64,000 nucleotides of DNA from Brachyhypopomus gauderio (taxonomy: Eukaryota; Chordata; Actinopteri; Gymnotiformes; Hypopomidae), in contig NC_135212.1 in assembly GCF_052324685.1 (NCBI RefSeq), positions 17,290,689 through 17,354,688 on the forward strand. The letters are read 5' to 3'. Shown one piece after another: positions 1 through 12,800 of the stretch; within the stretch, counting starts at the first letter, position 1, and the number at the start of each line of letters is the position of its first letter. Made by a program: the position numbers and the translations under genes. Below the pieces are notes generated by a model that did not search any database, was not told the origin of the DNA, and worked only from the letters and a program-made list of their open reading frames with translations.

Positions 1-840
1 GACGCAAATGATGTAATATAAAGAAACCGCAAATGTCTTTTGGTTTGTTTGTTTTACAGATGAAGCAGTTTTACATTGTACTGACCCATTCATGCATGTA
101 CAAACTAAACGCTGTTAGAGGATCGCCTAAACTCATAAAGGCCTTAATAGTGAAATTTTTTTCTTAAAATCTACAAACAGTAAGCAATATGTTTCGAATC
201 CTCTGTTATTTAAAAAAAAGTTTAAAAAGCCAAAATTAGAGTCTGATTTTCCCTCGTTAACGAACCAGTTTTAGCGCATGTAAGACATAGCGTGGTTGGT
301 AATAAGCAGGCCTGCAGGCCCTGGGGAGGGGAGGGCCTGCTATGTGCCCTCGTCCCGCAACCACAACCTACTGCGATCCTTTTATGACGGAGCAGAAGCT
401 CCACCAATCACGTCGTGTGTTTGGCGTAGGGAGTGTTTTTTTAAGCAAGGAGGGACTTCCTTCAGGTTCGCTGCTGGACTGCAGCCGCAGTTAGGTGACA
501 CGTAACTAAAATTAAAAGTGCTGTTTACGGATTAGGCCTTTTAATATAACATGAAATCCAAACTTTTCGTTAACCTTATTTTCAAGACGTAGTGTAGTAG
601 GTTCTAACGAGAAGCGAACTGGTACCAAAAGCTGCTCTGTTTTAAAACTTGCTGCCTTTAAAATCAGAAAGTGATAGAAGCCTATGTAAATAGGATTTTC
701 TACATCCCAATAATGGACGTGTCGTACACGCAGGTGATTTCGTCAAATTTGGTTCAAATACCATAACTTAATGAGAGAGATTGGAGTCGAACGAGTTATC
801 TCTGTACTTATAAGCTAAGAGGAAAGTTTGGTGAGTCCTA
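1..840. other. upstream flank of GOLIM4, no gene seen
   Basis: AT-rich sequence with no convincing exon. The short open frames here lack splice sites and known motifs. The 5' part of the GOLIM4 transcript and its promoter must lie in the right-hand part of this stretch or just after it, but I see no diagnostic TATA or CpG-island core. Confidence 0.5.
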
Positions 841-900
841 AAGTTGGAGAATCTCGGCGGTTCGAGCGCACAGTCAGCAGGGTTTGCAAGGCGATCCAAC

Positions 901-1988
901 ATGGGCAACGGGGCATGCTCCAGGAAACAGCGCAAGATCTTCCAGTGGCTTCTGCTCATCACGGTGGTTTTTGGAGTAATATACGGTGGGATGGTGTCGT
1001 ACGAAATGCATAAACAACTGAAGAGGACGGAGGCGCTGGCACTGAAGTACCAACAGCACCAAGAATCACTGTCCGCACAGCTTCAAGGTATCAATGATGT
1101 AAAGTATTAATGAGACTATAACGAATGAAACAACGTGAAACTGTTCGAAGATTTGAGTGGTTACAGCGAAGCTAAAAAGATAAAAACTTTGCTTGTGGAG
1201 TTGTTAATCCCGGCTTATTGTTACCATTTAGGTTATTGCCCCCAAGAAAGAAGTTACTAGAGTTTGTTTTCCTTCTTGTTGTTGGTTGTTAATCAAACAT
1301 GCGTCGGTTGTTGGTTCATAGTCTATATTGTATTTTACTAAGATTAGAGACTGTAGGTATGTGGCTGGGGTTGGTTAACTACTATACTCACTAATGGGCT
1401 ATACATGTACTGCATGAATTTGTTGTTCCTGTAGTTACTGGTCTCCAGGCTGCCTCGTCCTTGGAACCCACTGGAGTTTCCTAATTTTTTGGCTTTAACC
1501 CAACTCCCCACACACCTTAAAGTAAAATAATTCTTAATACCTGCTACACGTGCACTGGGAGATGAATTGGTAGAAAAATGTGGACCATCTGGTGGGCCCA
1601 GAGGTGTCAACACAGTAAGTGAAACTTGATGGACAGGATACCACACTGCAAACTCTCTCTAATAGTAATGTACAAAGACTGTGGTTCACTACAGCTTTGG
1701 CCTAGTGGTTTGAGCCTGGAACTGACAGATGCTTGTCATGTAGGGCTGTATGACATGACAATAAATAACTATATGGCAGTTCTGTTACTAAATATTGGGA
1801 GTGCTGTATGGTTTGGGATGTATTAAAAACACCAGTGAGCTCTTCATGTAACAAAGTTTTGGTGAGCAGGTGAATTTTGGACCATGTCATCACTGGTTCA
1901 GCACTGTATTGTTCATATTGCAAGGATCTACCATAGTGTCAATATGTAGAGAACATTCCTGTCATTTGCATAGTAAACACTCCTGTAC

Positions 1989-2058
<70 letters not shown>

Positions 2059-5000
2059 TGCAACTACACTTCCAAAACATGTCCCATCATTCACAAAGGG
2101 GCAACCACCAGGAACAGACACCTGAGAGTAAGGCCTTTGTGTGAGGACCTGTGTGTGAGTGCATTACAGCTTTCTTCAGTATACTCATAGGCAAATGTTC
2201 AGTCACAAACAAACTATTGTGTTGCCTGCTTTGTTGACATGATAACTTGGTGCGGCTGAGCAGACAGACTTAATAAACCTATGAAATATTTGGTCTAGAG
2301 GAGTGGAATTTTGTATTGTGTAGTACTGCTTTCTTGAGCAGCTTGCCTGGTTGACTTGGTACTTGGAGACTTAAAGACTCCAGGACACGCTGTCCTGACG
2401 TGATGGTCCACCCAACAGCTGTTCAAGATGCTGCTGGTCTGATCATCTTGAGCTCCTTCTGGCAGCAGATCCTACACTAAACATAAACATGCTCCAGTTT
2501 AGGTTCCTTCAGCTTGACAGGGACAGGGTTGAACATTGCAAAGCCTCACAGTGTTTGTGGTGCTTGGGGAGGCTGAAAGCCTGTGAAAATGTGCATTTCT
2601 TAGGCACCAATGAATCATTTTGTGGTATAGGATCATTCTCAAGTTATTTTAAATATGTCAGATAGAGGATTCCTTCAGAGTGAACTTGGTTCGGGAGTAT
2701 AACTGGAACTAACTGGGATACTGTCCAGTATTTGCAAAATAAAATTAAACTTTCAGGCTTTAGGTTTTGGAAGAGTCAAGAACTTAAAGTAATATGCTTT
2801 CTGCAAGACCTAATGCTTTATTTATTTACTAACCCTTGACATTGGGCGAGATCTTTTTAACATTTGGTCTGTTTATCGCTCCTCATCTGTTCAAACTATT
2901 CTCATTCCTCATTCTCATCAGCAAACGGAGACGAACACACCTGGTTCATTCCATTAGTTGGTTAGCAATGTTGCAGAAATGGGTGTGTTGGAGCAGAATG
3001 GACTGCTAAACTGCTGTGTAGAGGTCTTATAGGGCCTGTGACTATAAAGTGCTGGTCCTGCATGACCTGAATTTGACTTCCTGTGCTAGAGTAAACTTGG
3101 GTGGAACCTGATAATCGGGTGCTAAATTGGGGGGGGGGGGGGGGGGGGTTCAGAGGAGGGGACACATGGAAGAAAAATGTGGTGTGTCTAGTGTTGGAGC
3201 TGTAGGTTCCTAATCTACAGGTTAACACATCAATCTCCATTTACTTTCCATTACTTTTGAATGACAACATGCAAATGTAGCCTAAACAAATTGCATAAAG
3301 GATTTTGTTAAAAAAATCTCTTGAATAGTAAAGTGGGAGGCTGGTACAGTGTGAGACTAAAAGCTGCTGAGCTGGGGTGGACTGGTCAAACAGGACTTTC
3401 GTCAGACCCTCTGTGGTCGATTATTCTTTATTTAATTAATTATTAAAGCTAAATTACTCCATCTCCCTTTCTTGTTCCTACATTCCATCTAGTTCTGTTC
3501 TGGTACCTTTTTGTTTCCTTCACTGTTAACTATTAAATCATGAACTGGGTGCATTTTACATCATAGATATTTGTGTTCACCAGAACCAAGCTCTAAAGAA
3601 CACTGAACACCTGGTACGTATCTGTTGTAAGCAAGGTAAGAGCAAAAATGTGGGTGATCTGGTTGAGAAACACTCCTCAGTTAAGTGACTGCTCTAGGGT
3701 GTCAGTGCCACAGTGCACAGTGTCATTCCAACACTAATGTACATGTTGAAGTGAATCCAGGTTTCTGTAGGCTCGCACTGCTATACTCTAGAGAGTATGG
3801 TGCTTTTCAGCCCTTAATGTGGCTCAGAACTACCTATTATTACAAAAAAGGAAATTTGACCAGGCAAAACTCAGTCACAAGCCTGCTATTTTGGTAGACC
3901 TATAGAAGGAGGTAATCTTGAAAATAGAGCCATGAACAGTCCCTCGGGGGAAACAAAAGAAGTTGGATGTGGGAAATGTGGGATTTAAAATCTCATTCAG
4001 ACCTCCCAAATTGATCCTGGGCAACAGGGAAAAGGCCTTCATGGTAAATATTGGTCTGCAGCGCTCTATAATCTTTAGTGGTCACAAGCAGCTCTGTAAT
4101 CCTGAATGCAAGGTTGTAGTCATTTGCAAGGATTTAACTCTGAATATTAATTAGAACTCACAAATACTGAAACCCTTCCAATTATAACTTGTATTAAATT
4201 ATTTAAACTTTGAAGGGGCTGCTTGCAGCTTCCATGGTTTTCCTAGCCAAAAGCACGGATTGTTTTTGTAAAACCAGCTGATTTTTTAAAAATATTTTTT
4301 TTGTTTGCATGTTTTTGAGGAGCTGCGTACTAGATGTTTTAATCACCAGATTTAACCTTTCAGAATAAGAATTCCATTGTACATCATTGTAACGTACAAT
4401 AAAAATTGGGTGCAATCTTTCACAATGCAAAAGAGCACACTGGATTGAAATGTTCAAACATTAATATAGCTGTGATATTGCTTCACATATCAATATGTTT
4501 ATTCATGATCTATTGCTGTATCGATATTTTGTACCCACCCAGCTAAGCTGCAGCTAATAGGCTACACCCTGCTGCAGGTGTCTCCTGTTGTATGATGCAA
4601 CAACATGAGATGCAACCCTAGCTTCATACCTTACTGAGAATCATTGTTTTTGCATTGTGGGCTCAGTGCCTTTGCCAGGGAGCTCCCCAGTACTGAGGGT
4701 TAACATTGTAACACACAAGGTCAAAATCCAGAAAAAGAATACATTGGGCAGATGGAATAAAAGATCTCTATACTTTCACTCTTTATCCTTGTTTGAATAC
4801 TATACCATTTTAAAAGTATATACTTGCAAAAGTACACACTGTGCAAAAAAGTACATACTAGGACATACTTGCTATTTCTTTCTTACCAGCAGCATGAAGA
4901 ACCCACCTAGAATGCTGCCCTGTATATTATGACTGGATGACTTATGTCAGCTTGCCCTCGACACAATTCTACATGCAGTTCAACTGGTTTATCCTAGAAG

Positions 5001-6786
5001 CAAATGTCTATTTGGTGTATTTCATGCATGGTATTTTATAATGTGTGTTATATAATGCCTACAAACTGGAATATCAAAGGTGCTGCACCCTATGATGTCA
5101 TTGTTCTAAAATGGAACTTATGGGTCACCTTGGCGATGCATGCTGGTGCTGTTTCTCTGACCTGTTGCAGCCCCTATCTGTCCTTGAGGAAGTAGATGTT
5201 TGAATCTGTAATGGACTGGCAGGGCAGGCACCATTGGGGAAACGCTCAATCATATGAACCATTTTGAGGATCCCTCTCTGCTAATGAAGGTCATTCATCT
5301 TAGTACAGTGCTCAGCACAGTGGAACCTGTTCAATTACAACAGGAAGTAATGATGATGAAGGGGTTTGTGAGAATCTTGAGTGTTTGTCTTTTTCCATGT
5401 TAGAGATGGTGATTTGTACACAGTAGAGAGTAGAGCTGGGGCTTGGGTAAAGGGAAGGGGCAAAACGCTAGTATTACCCAGGGGTAGAAGTGGGGTGCTT
5501 CAGTCCTGCCTGTCTACACCACCTCTCATGACTCAACTTCTCAGCAGACTAACCGGTAAATTGACCAAACATGAAAGGAAGGTGTTGGTGATGAGAAATT
5601 TGCATTACATGTCTACTTCAATTCAGTGATTTAGAAAACCCTGCCCTGTGACATCACTGTTGTTGGGGGGGGGGGGGGGGGGGGGTTAAGTCCACGGGGT
5701 TCACTCAGTCACTCACGCCAGTGCACATCACAGGCTGGGTGACAGAGCCAGACATGGTATTACACACATTACAGAGGGAATGAAGGCCACACTCGGTGGT
5801 CGATGGCTCCCTTGGTTTGTGCAGGGGTCTTTCCTGTGTTTGTTTGTGTGTGTTTGTTTGTTTTTGTGTGTGTGTGAGAGAGAGAGACATAGAGAGAGCA
5901 CTTTCTTTTTCTGGTGTGGTACTGGCCTTGACCCACGCGTGGTGCTCCGTGTGCGTGCATTTATGAGTGTGTGTGCACGCGAGCTTTTGGGAGAGGGCAT
6001 GCCTCAGTCATAAAATGTTTAACATTTTGCTTTGTCATGCATTTGGCTTGTGTGTGGTGTGAGAGATTTTGTTTTTCTGATCTATTCACTGCTCCACAAT
6101 TCTCTCCTCTTAGTTGTGTACGAGCATCGGTCCAGACTGGAGAAATCTCTACAGAAAGAGCGTGTGGAGCACAAGAAAGCCAAAGAAGGCGAGTCTGACT
6201 TCCTCTGACCTGTGTCAGTTCTGCTGTGTTACTCTGATAGATGTGTTATGTTAACGCATGGCTAATAAAAGATTTCTCAGAGATGTTGTGTAATAAGTTG
6301 GAATCGTATAATTAAGATTGCTCTCAATAAAACTGGCATTTGTGTAGCAACTGCAACTACAAATGAGGAAACTTCCAATTGCCCGTGGCTTAAATTCTAC
6401 AAATTCTTGTACATGTTACTTATCTTGGTTATATCCTAAAAGCTTTGATCATTATTATGGTCGTGTTTATTATCACAAAAAAGATCCTAACCACTTATTG
6501 CATGCTTGCATATAGTCATACCTCATACAACACAAAACCACTACTGTAAACTACAAAGTACTGTACAATAACAATACAGACTACAACAATCAGAATAATT
6601 AGTATCAGAATACAGTGCTGAATTCCACAACATTGATAACCTTGACAAAATTCAGATATGATTCCCATCTTTGAGTCTAGAGGTGACTCGTTTATATATT
6701 TTTCCTTTTGTTCCATCAGACTTCATGCTGTTTAAACTAGAGGCTCAGCAGTCTCTCAGTAAGGAGAAGGTAAGGGTGGCACAGCT

Positions 6787-6819
<33 letters not shown>

Positions 6820-9800
6820 GGGAGGACATGTTCATGCTCCGACCACATTCCACTATAGTTCACAGGAATGCTGCGGTGCCATGTACTCTAATATTCTTTA
6901 TCATGGAGTAATGTAAAGTTTGGTTTGGCTTCCACAATCTCATGTTCAGTGGGACAATCATCTGAGTAATAATCATAAATGGCCCAGAGGCTGCTTCATG
7001 TAATTGGGACTGCGTGTCTGCTTGGTTTTGTGTGTGCGCTTGCGTGTCTGCATGGCTGTTTGCATGGCTGCTTGACGGCAGATATGCTGGGCTGTGTTTG
7101 CTTTGTGTCTGTCTGTGCTTGCATGTTTGCATGTCTCCATGTTGGCCATAAAACCAGGCTTTCTGCTCGGCCGCACCAGCTGCACGTCTGTGATTGGGTT
7201 TGTGGTTCTGTCTGTCTGGCATTGTGGGCTGTGCGTCTGCTTGTCTCTACAGGCTGGGGCGAGTCCCTACAGTACCCGCTGTGGTTCATGGCCCGTGACA
7301 CAACTCTGCTGCCTGAGATGTTAATGAGGACAAAGGCCCTTTTGATTAAGTTTATTAATTTTTTCAACAGCAAGATGCCCAAAACAAGTTCAGCTCCCTA
7401 CACTCTCAGCACCAGATGCTTAAGGTCAGTAAGAGTCCGTTTAAGAAGGAATGGTACACCCCACCCCCCCACCCCAATGTGAAGGCCACGGAACGTTCTT
7501 GATCCAAGGCATTTGACATTTGCAACACTACACCTTTTTAACGAATTGTGGTTTTAGCACTAATCATTTTTCTTCTTCTGCCTGCATGTGCCTACGTTGT
7601 GTTTGTGGCTGCCCAGAACCAGCACGATGACCTGAAGAAGCAGTTCTACGAGCTCCAGGACCAACACCAGGCCCAGGGCCAAGACCACAGCAAGGTCCTG
7701 AATGAACACCAGCAGAAGTTCGACGAGCTGCAACACACCAAGGAGCTGGAGATGGCCAAGCTGAAAGGTGCTGCAGCTCTGTGCTCCACCCTCTGGGTGC
7801 GCGGGGTGCTCCACCCTCTGGGTGCGCGGGGTGCTCCACCCTCTGGGTGCGCGGGGTGCTCCACCCTCTGGGTGCGCGGGGTGCTCCACTTTTACCCCGT
7901 CTCCAAGGGGCTGCATGTAGATCATATGTACAGTTCACTCCATTTACCTCAGCTATGCTTATCATTGTCCCTCCATCTAATGGTTATGAGGTATGTATGC
8001 TACCACAGTTGAACTCTGGGTAATGTAGTCTATGTTGCTCTTTTTAAAATCTCTCCTATAGAAAGCGTGTATAATCTGCGGGAGGAGAATAAACAGCTCA
8101 GGAAGGCTCATCAAGAGATCCATGTTCAACTTCAGGATACAAGGGTAAGACCCAGATGCAGTATGGGTAATACAGATGCAGTATGGGTAATACAGCATCA
8201 AAGGCAGTAGACTGTAGTTAGAATAGCTCGCTACTCTATGTACCATCATTTCACCACTCTATAGGGCAGTAGATTAACATCCTCTCCTATATGTATTCAG
8301 CCCTTGTTTTAGAATATGTACTTTTTTCGTTGTTTGCATTAAATAGCCTCTAGGTGGCATGGTGTCCATACGACTCACTGTGCTAACTGCACCAGGCGCT
8401 CTGAGAGGCGGTTTTGTGAGCGATGATTCGAGAGGCGGTTTTGTGAGCGATGATTCGTGGGTGTTTGACTTTGAGCTTTTGCCTGTGACCCATGCTCCCT
8501 TCAGCACCAGCACAAGGACTTAAAAGCAGCCCACGAACAGCTTGTGCTGACCCTGGAGGACCACAAGAGTGCGCTAGCGGCAGCGCAGGTCAGGGCGTGT
8601 GTGTTCGCGTGTGTGCGTGTGTGTGTGCATGCACGCATGCTGCTGCATTCACGTCCTCTGAGGTGTGGAGCCGTCTGCTCCTTTGTTCCAGCGTGTGGAG
8701 CTTCTACAGCAAAGCCCTGTTTTCTATCACGCCGCCACCTCTCTGTACACCTGTGACCAACACTGTGCTGTCTGGCTGATCCACCCTCCACCCTGCATGT
8801 CTAACTAACCTCGCAGTGAAGTGTTCTGTGTGTCGGTGTGCATTCACTACACAGTCCTATGTCAGTCACCCCCACCATCTTGTCATCTCATTACAACGAT
8901 TCAATGTCATCATTGGTCATTTTTATTGCACTATAGTAGCACACAACAAGACATTTGTTTTAGATGAATCTCCAGTGAATACAGAACACTTGTACTGACA
9001 GAAAATAATCTAAAAATGATTCTAGTTGAGTCATTTCCACTTTACATATTAGACCTTGTGTCAGTTACAGAGTCTATAGAGTCTGCATGTTTGCTGCATG
9101 CACAGCAGTATGTTGATAGCAGTATGTTCTAGGCTGTCTTATCCATGGTTTTTGACCACAGGTGAGTGGGGTGTAGGTATCTAACGGGGGCCCTACTGTT
9201 GTAGGTCCAGGTGGATGAGTTTAAGCATCTGAAGGAGAGACTGAATAAAATGCCCAGTGTGAGGGAGCCAGCGGAGAAGCAGCCACCCACAGCGGGTCTG
9301 CACATCCACCCGGCCGGGCGTGACCACGTCGCCCCACTCGCCCAGCGCCAAGACGCCGCGGCCCGGGTAACCCTAGTCGCTTTGCCTTCATGACGAGGTC
9401 CACACGGGCTCCACCGTATGGACTCAGACACTGCACTGCTACACACTACCATTGCAATGCCAGTTGTGGTAGATTTGAAGCACCTTGTTGACCTCTTGAT
9501 GTGACGGAGCTAAAAGCTGGTCTGTATTATATGGACCAAAACTTGGTTTGCTTTGTCAAGTGGATACTGTCGTTCAGTGAAGCACTCCCAGTACTTGATT
9601 AGGGCTCTCACGGGACACTCAAAACAAATTGGGTTTGTTAAAGGGTTTATTCGCATATTGGAGCTTTCTGGCGAGGCCTGTACCGTGTTTATGATTACTG
9701 CTCAGTCGTACCGTGTGGTTCTGATCCATAGCGTGATCCTTTGATTGTTTCTCATCATCTCCTCAAGCAGTTTTCGTTTTTGTCACAAGCTACTTTGCTT

Positions 9801-12800
9801 TTTGTAGGAGTTTTTTTTAATTACATTTTACAGCTAATCATTTCTTTAAAATTTCTGTGCCATTGCAGACTTTAAGAAAATCTGACCCAGAAAATCTGAA
9901 TGTGTTTTCTGACCAATGAGATTAATCTTAAGCTTTGCTGGGTGTACGCACATAATTGTAAAAATGCGTGTACTGTAAATACAGTTTTTCACCACATTTT
10001 CTCCCCTTCTGATACGTAGTGGTTCATCCTTGTGTTGGGTAAAGCTTATTTAAACGTTTACTCTCAACAGTCAGAGGCCTTATGCCTGTCCCATAACCTC
10101 CGAGTTGTTGCTGTGTCCTCCATTAAGCAGCTTAGCTAACGCAGGCAGATTTGGGGTACACATCACTCTTCTGTCCAACGTCTGTGGTGATGTTTGGTAA
10201 CCAACATGGATCGGTGTACTGTAATGACTGTCTTGCAGTAACACATGTCTTGACGACCACATGTAGGACATTCTCAGCTTGCACTGACGAGCCTAATTTT
10301 GACTTTTTTAAAGAATTATTCTGAAAAATTTTTATTCATATTTAATCATTTCCCATATATTTGCTTTAGCAGTTCATAGTTTCTATAATTCCACTACAGA
10401 CGTTATGGTGATTTTGCCCTTTTTTGAATGACCCTAACAGCCAGAAACAAGGGCAGGGCTTGTGACCATCTAAGGCATTTCTGGAGCTGTTAGCTGCGTT
10501 GATGTTCAGTTCTTCTGAGCACAAGCTCCTAGACTTGATTAGATCTACTGGGACGCAGCGTGTTTTAGCCCACTGCCTTCACACCACAAGGAGGATGTTT
10601 AGCTGGGAAAGCGTTCCTATGTGAGGCCTGCTACATGGAATGTGTGCGCTTGGTGTGGGTCGGTCATCTTGGCACCTTTCACATATGTGCAAGAGGTCTG
10701 TAAATATACACACATACACTGTACACTGTATTAATAATATTATTGTGCTATATTTATTGCGCTGATTCAAATATCAGCTGTGTAATTTAAAATAATTACA
10801 TTTGAAAAAATATTTGTAAATAAATAAAGAAATCTGACTTTAAAAGTTTAAGATGGTGTAATGATGTAAGGAATCTCACAGTGGTTTTTACAGACCTGTA
10901 GTACGTGTGCAGGACCGTTCTCTCCTGGTCCAGTTCTCTCTCTCCGCTCCAGAAAGCTCCGTCACGTAGTGTCCGTTATGGGTGACCGTAGCCGTAGCGA
11001 CAGTTATTGTATAGACGCTGAGAGAACTAACGCAGGAGTGGGGCTGTCATGTCGTGTTTACAGGATTACAGGATATTTTTTCTACCTTTCTATTGCAATT
11101 TAATTCCCTGTTACACATTGAGGTGCTTGTGTGTATTGTCGATGTGCAGCTCTTCCGTGAAATGGTAACAGTCTTCTCTGACGCACTCAGTGTGGGGTCG
11201 ACGAAAGGCCCTGCACGCGCTGGAAGGAACACCTCAACCTCCCCATCCCTATGGAAACCTGGGGCGTTCCCACGGTTTCAGTGTGTGCTCTTTCACCCCC
11301 CCCCCCCCCCCCCCCCCCCCCCCCAGCCGCAGCAGCGTGAGGAGAAACCTGTGGAGAACGAGGTGGAGGGGCAGCCGCCCGGAGCTGAGGAAGAGGAGGA
11401 GCACGGTCAGCAAGAGGAAGACCTGCGGCACAACCTGCCCGATGAGAACATGGTGGATCAACACGTCACAGAGAGGGTGAGAACCGGGCCCAGGGGGGTC
11501 TTAAACCATTCACACTGTGCACAGGTCCAGTATTACACCTACACCACCTGTGTGTGTCCGCAGGTGGAGGGAGGACGGGTGGAGCTGGAGAAGCCGCTGT
11601 ATGTACAACAGCAGGAGCAACAACGACTGGCTAAAGAGCGGCAGCAGAGGGAGGAGCAACAGCGCAGGGAGAGGGAGGAGCAACAGCGCAGGGAGAGGGA
11701 GGAGCAACAGCACAGGGAGAGGGAGGAGCAACAGCACAGGGAGAGGGAGGAGCAACAGCGCAGGGAGAGGGAGGAGCAACAGCGCAGGGAGAGGGAGGAG
11801 CAACAGCGCAGGGGGGCGGAGCTCCGGGAGCAGCAGCTCCGGGAGGACCAGCTCAGGTGCATAAATGTGCATAAACGTGTTTCACGTATTTCGCAGATGT
11901 TTCTGGACATCTTCAGCCATTATTTAATTTGGATTCTGGTGATTTACACTGGTGATGGGTCGGCTGTTCTTCTGCCAAAATTTATGCTGTTTATTAACAG
12001 TCATCTGCTACATAACATTCTTGCTAAATCAGTGTTACAACATGTTTACGCAAGGAACATTGAATGAAGAAAAAAAACCTTTTAAAATCTATAGCCTAGC
12101 ACTTAATGTACCAATTAAGTGACGGAGCACATTTTGTAGGTTACTGTACTTGGATTTAAAATGATGTATAATTTATCGTTTCAGAAATGGGCAACGGTTT
12201 AACATGGATTCTGGTGTTGTCCATGGAGATGAGGACCCAGAGGCTGAGGGTGATGCAGGTCAGTAATTTGGATGAGCTTTGGTTATGACACCATGCACAT
12301 GCAAACCTAAATGTCCAAGGTGATGTCCTAACATGGAACTACTGAGACTGCCTTCCAAATAAGCAAAGCAGGTTGTTTTGTCCGTTTTGCAGGTTTGCCT
12401 TAATGATTACCCCATTAGGGTGTACCTGAGAGGGTAAACTACAGGGCAGTGTCAGTGAACCTGGATTAAATTAGTACCCACTGGGGTATTCTCCAGTGGT
12501 AGCTGTTTTGAGGGGGCTGCATATACACTGAAAAATTTAAATACAAAGGTGCAAAGAGGTAACACCCAAATCCCTGCCAAATATCCTAGCGTTCTCTCAA
12601 GTTTCCCACTGGAACAAGACGTGGTTTATTTCTTATATATTTGTAACTTGCACTGTATGTTTGTAACATAATACAAATATTAGTAATGTAATACAAGCTT
12701 ATATTTGTAACACAATACAAGTGAACCATTCAGTCAGATAGCTATTTGTTGTGAAACTAAACTAGCACTTTTTTTAAATCTGCAAAATGAAACATTAAAA

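Noticed and set aside
7548..8023. Several frames on both strands around 7.6-8.0 kb
   Set aside because: Only the + frame from 7617 to 7767 is GOLIM4 exon 5; the rest are open through the 25-bp minisatellite.
11510..11910. Long - strand frames rich in Leu/Pro or Cys/Ser opposite GOLIM4 exon 10
   Set aside because: They are antisense readings of the 24-bp coding repeat; every frame is open because the unit is a multiple of three.
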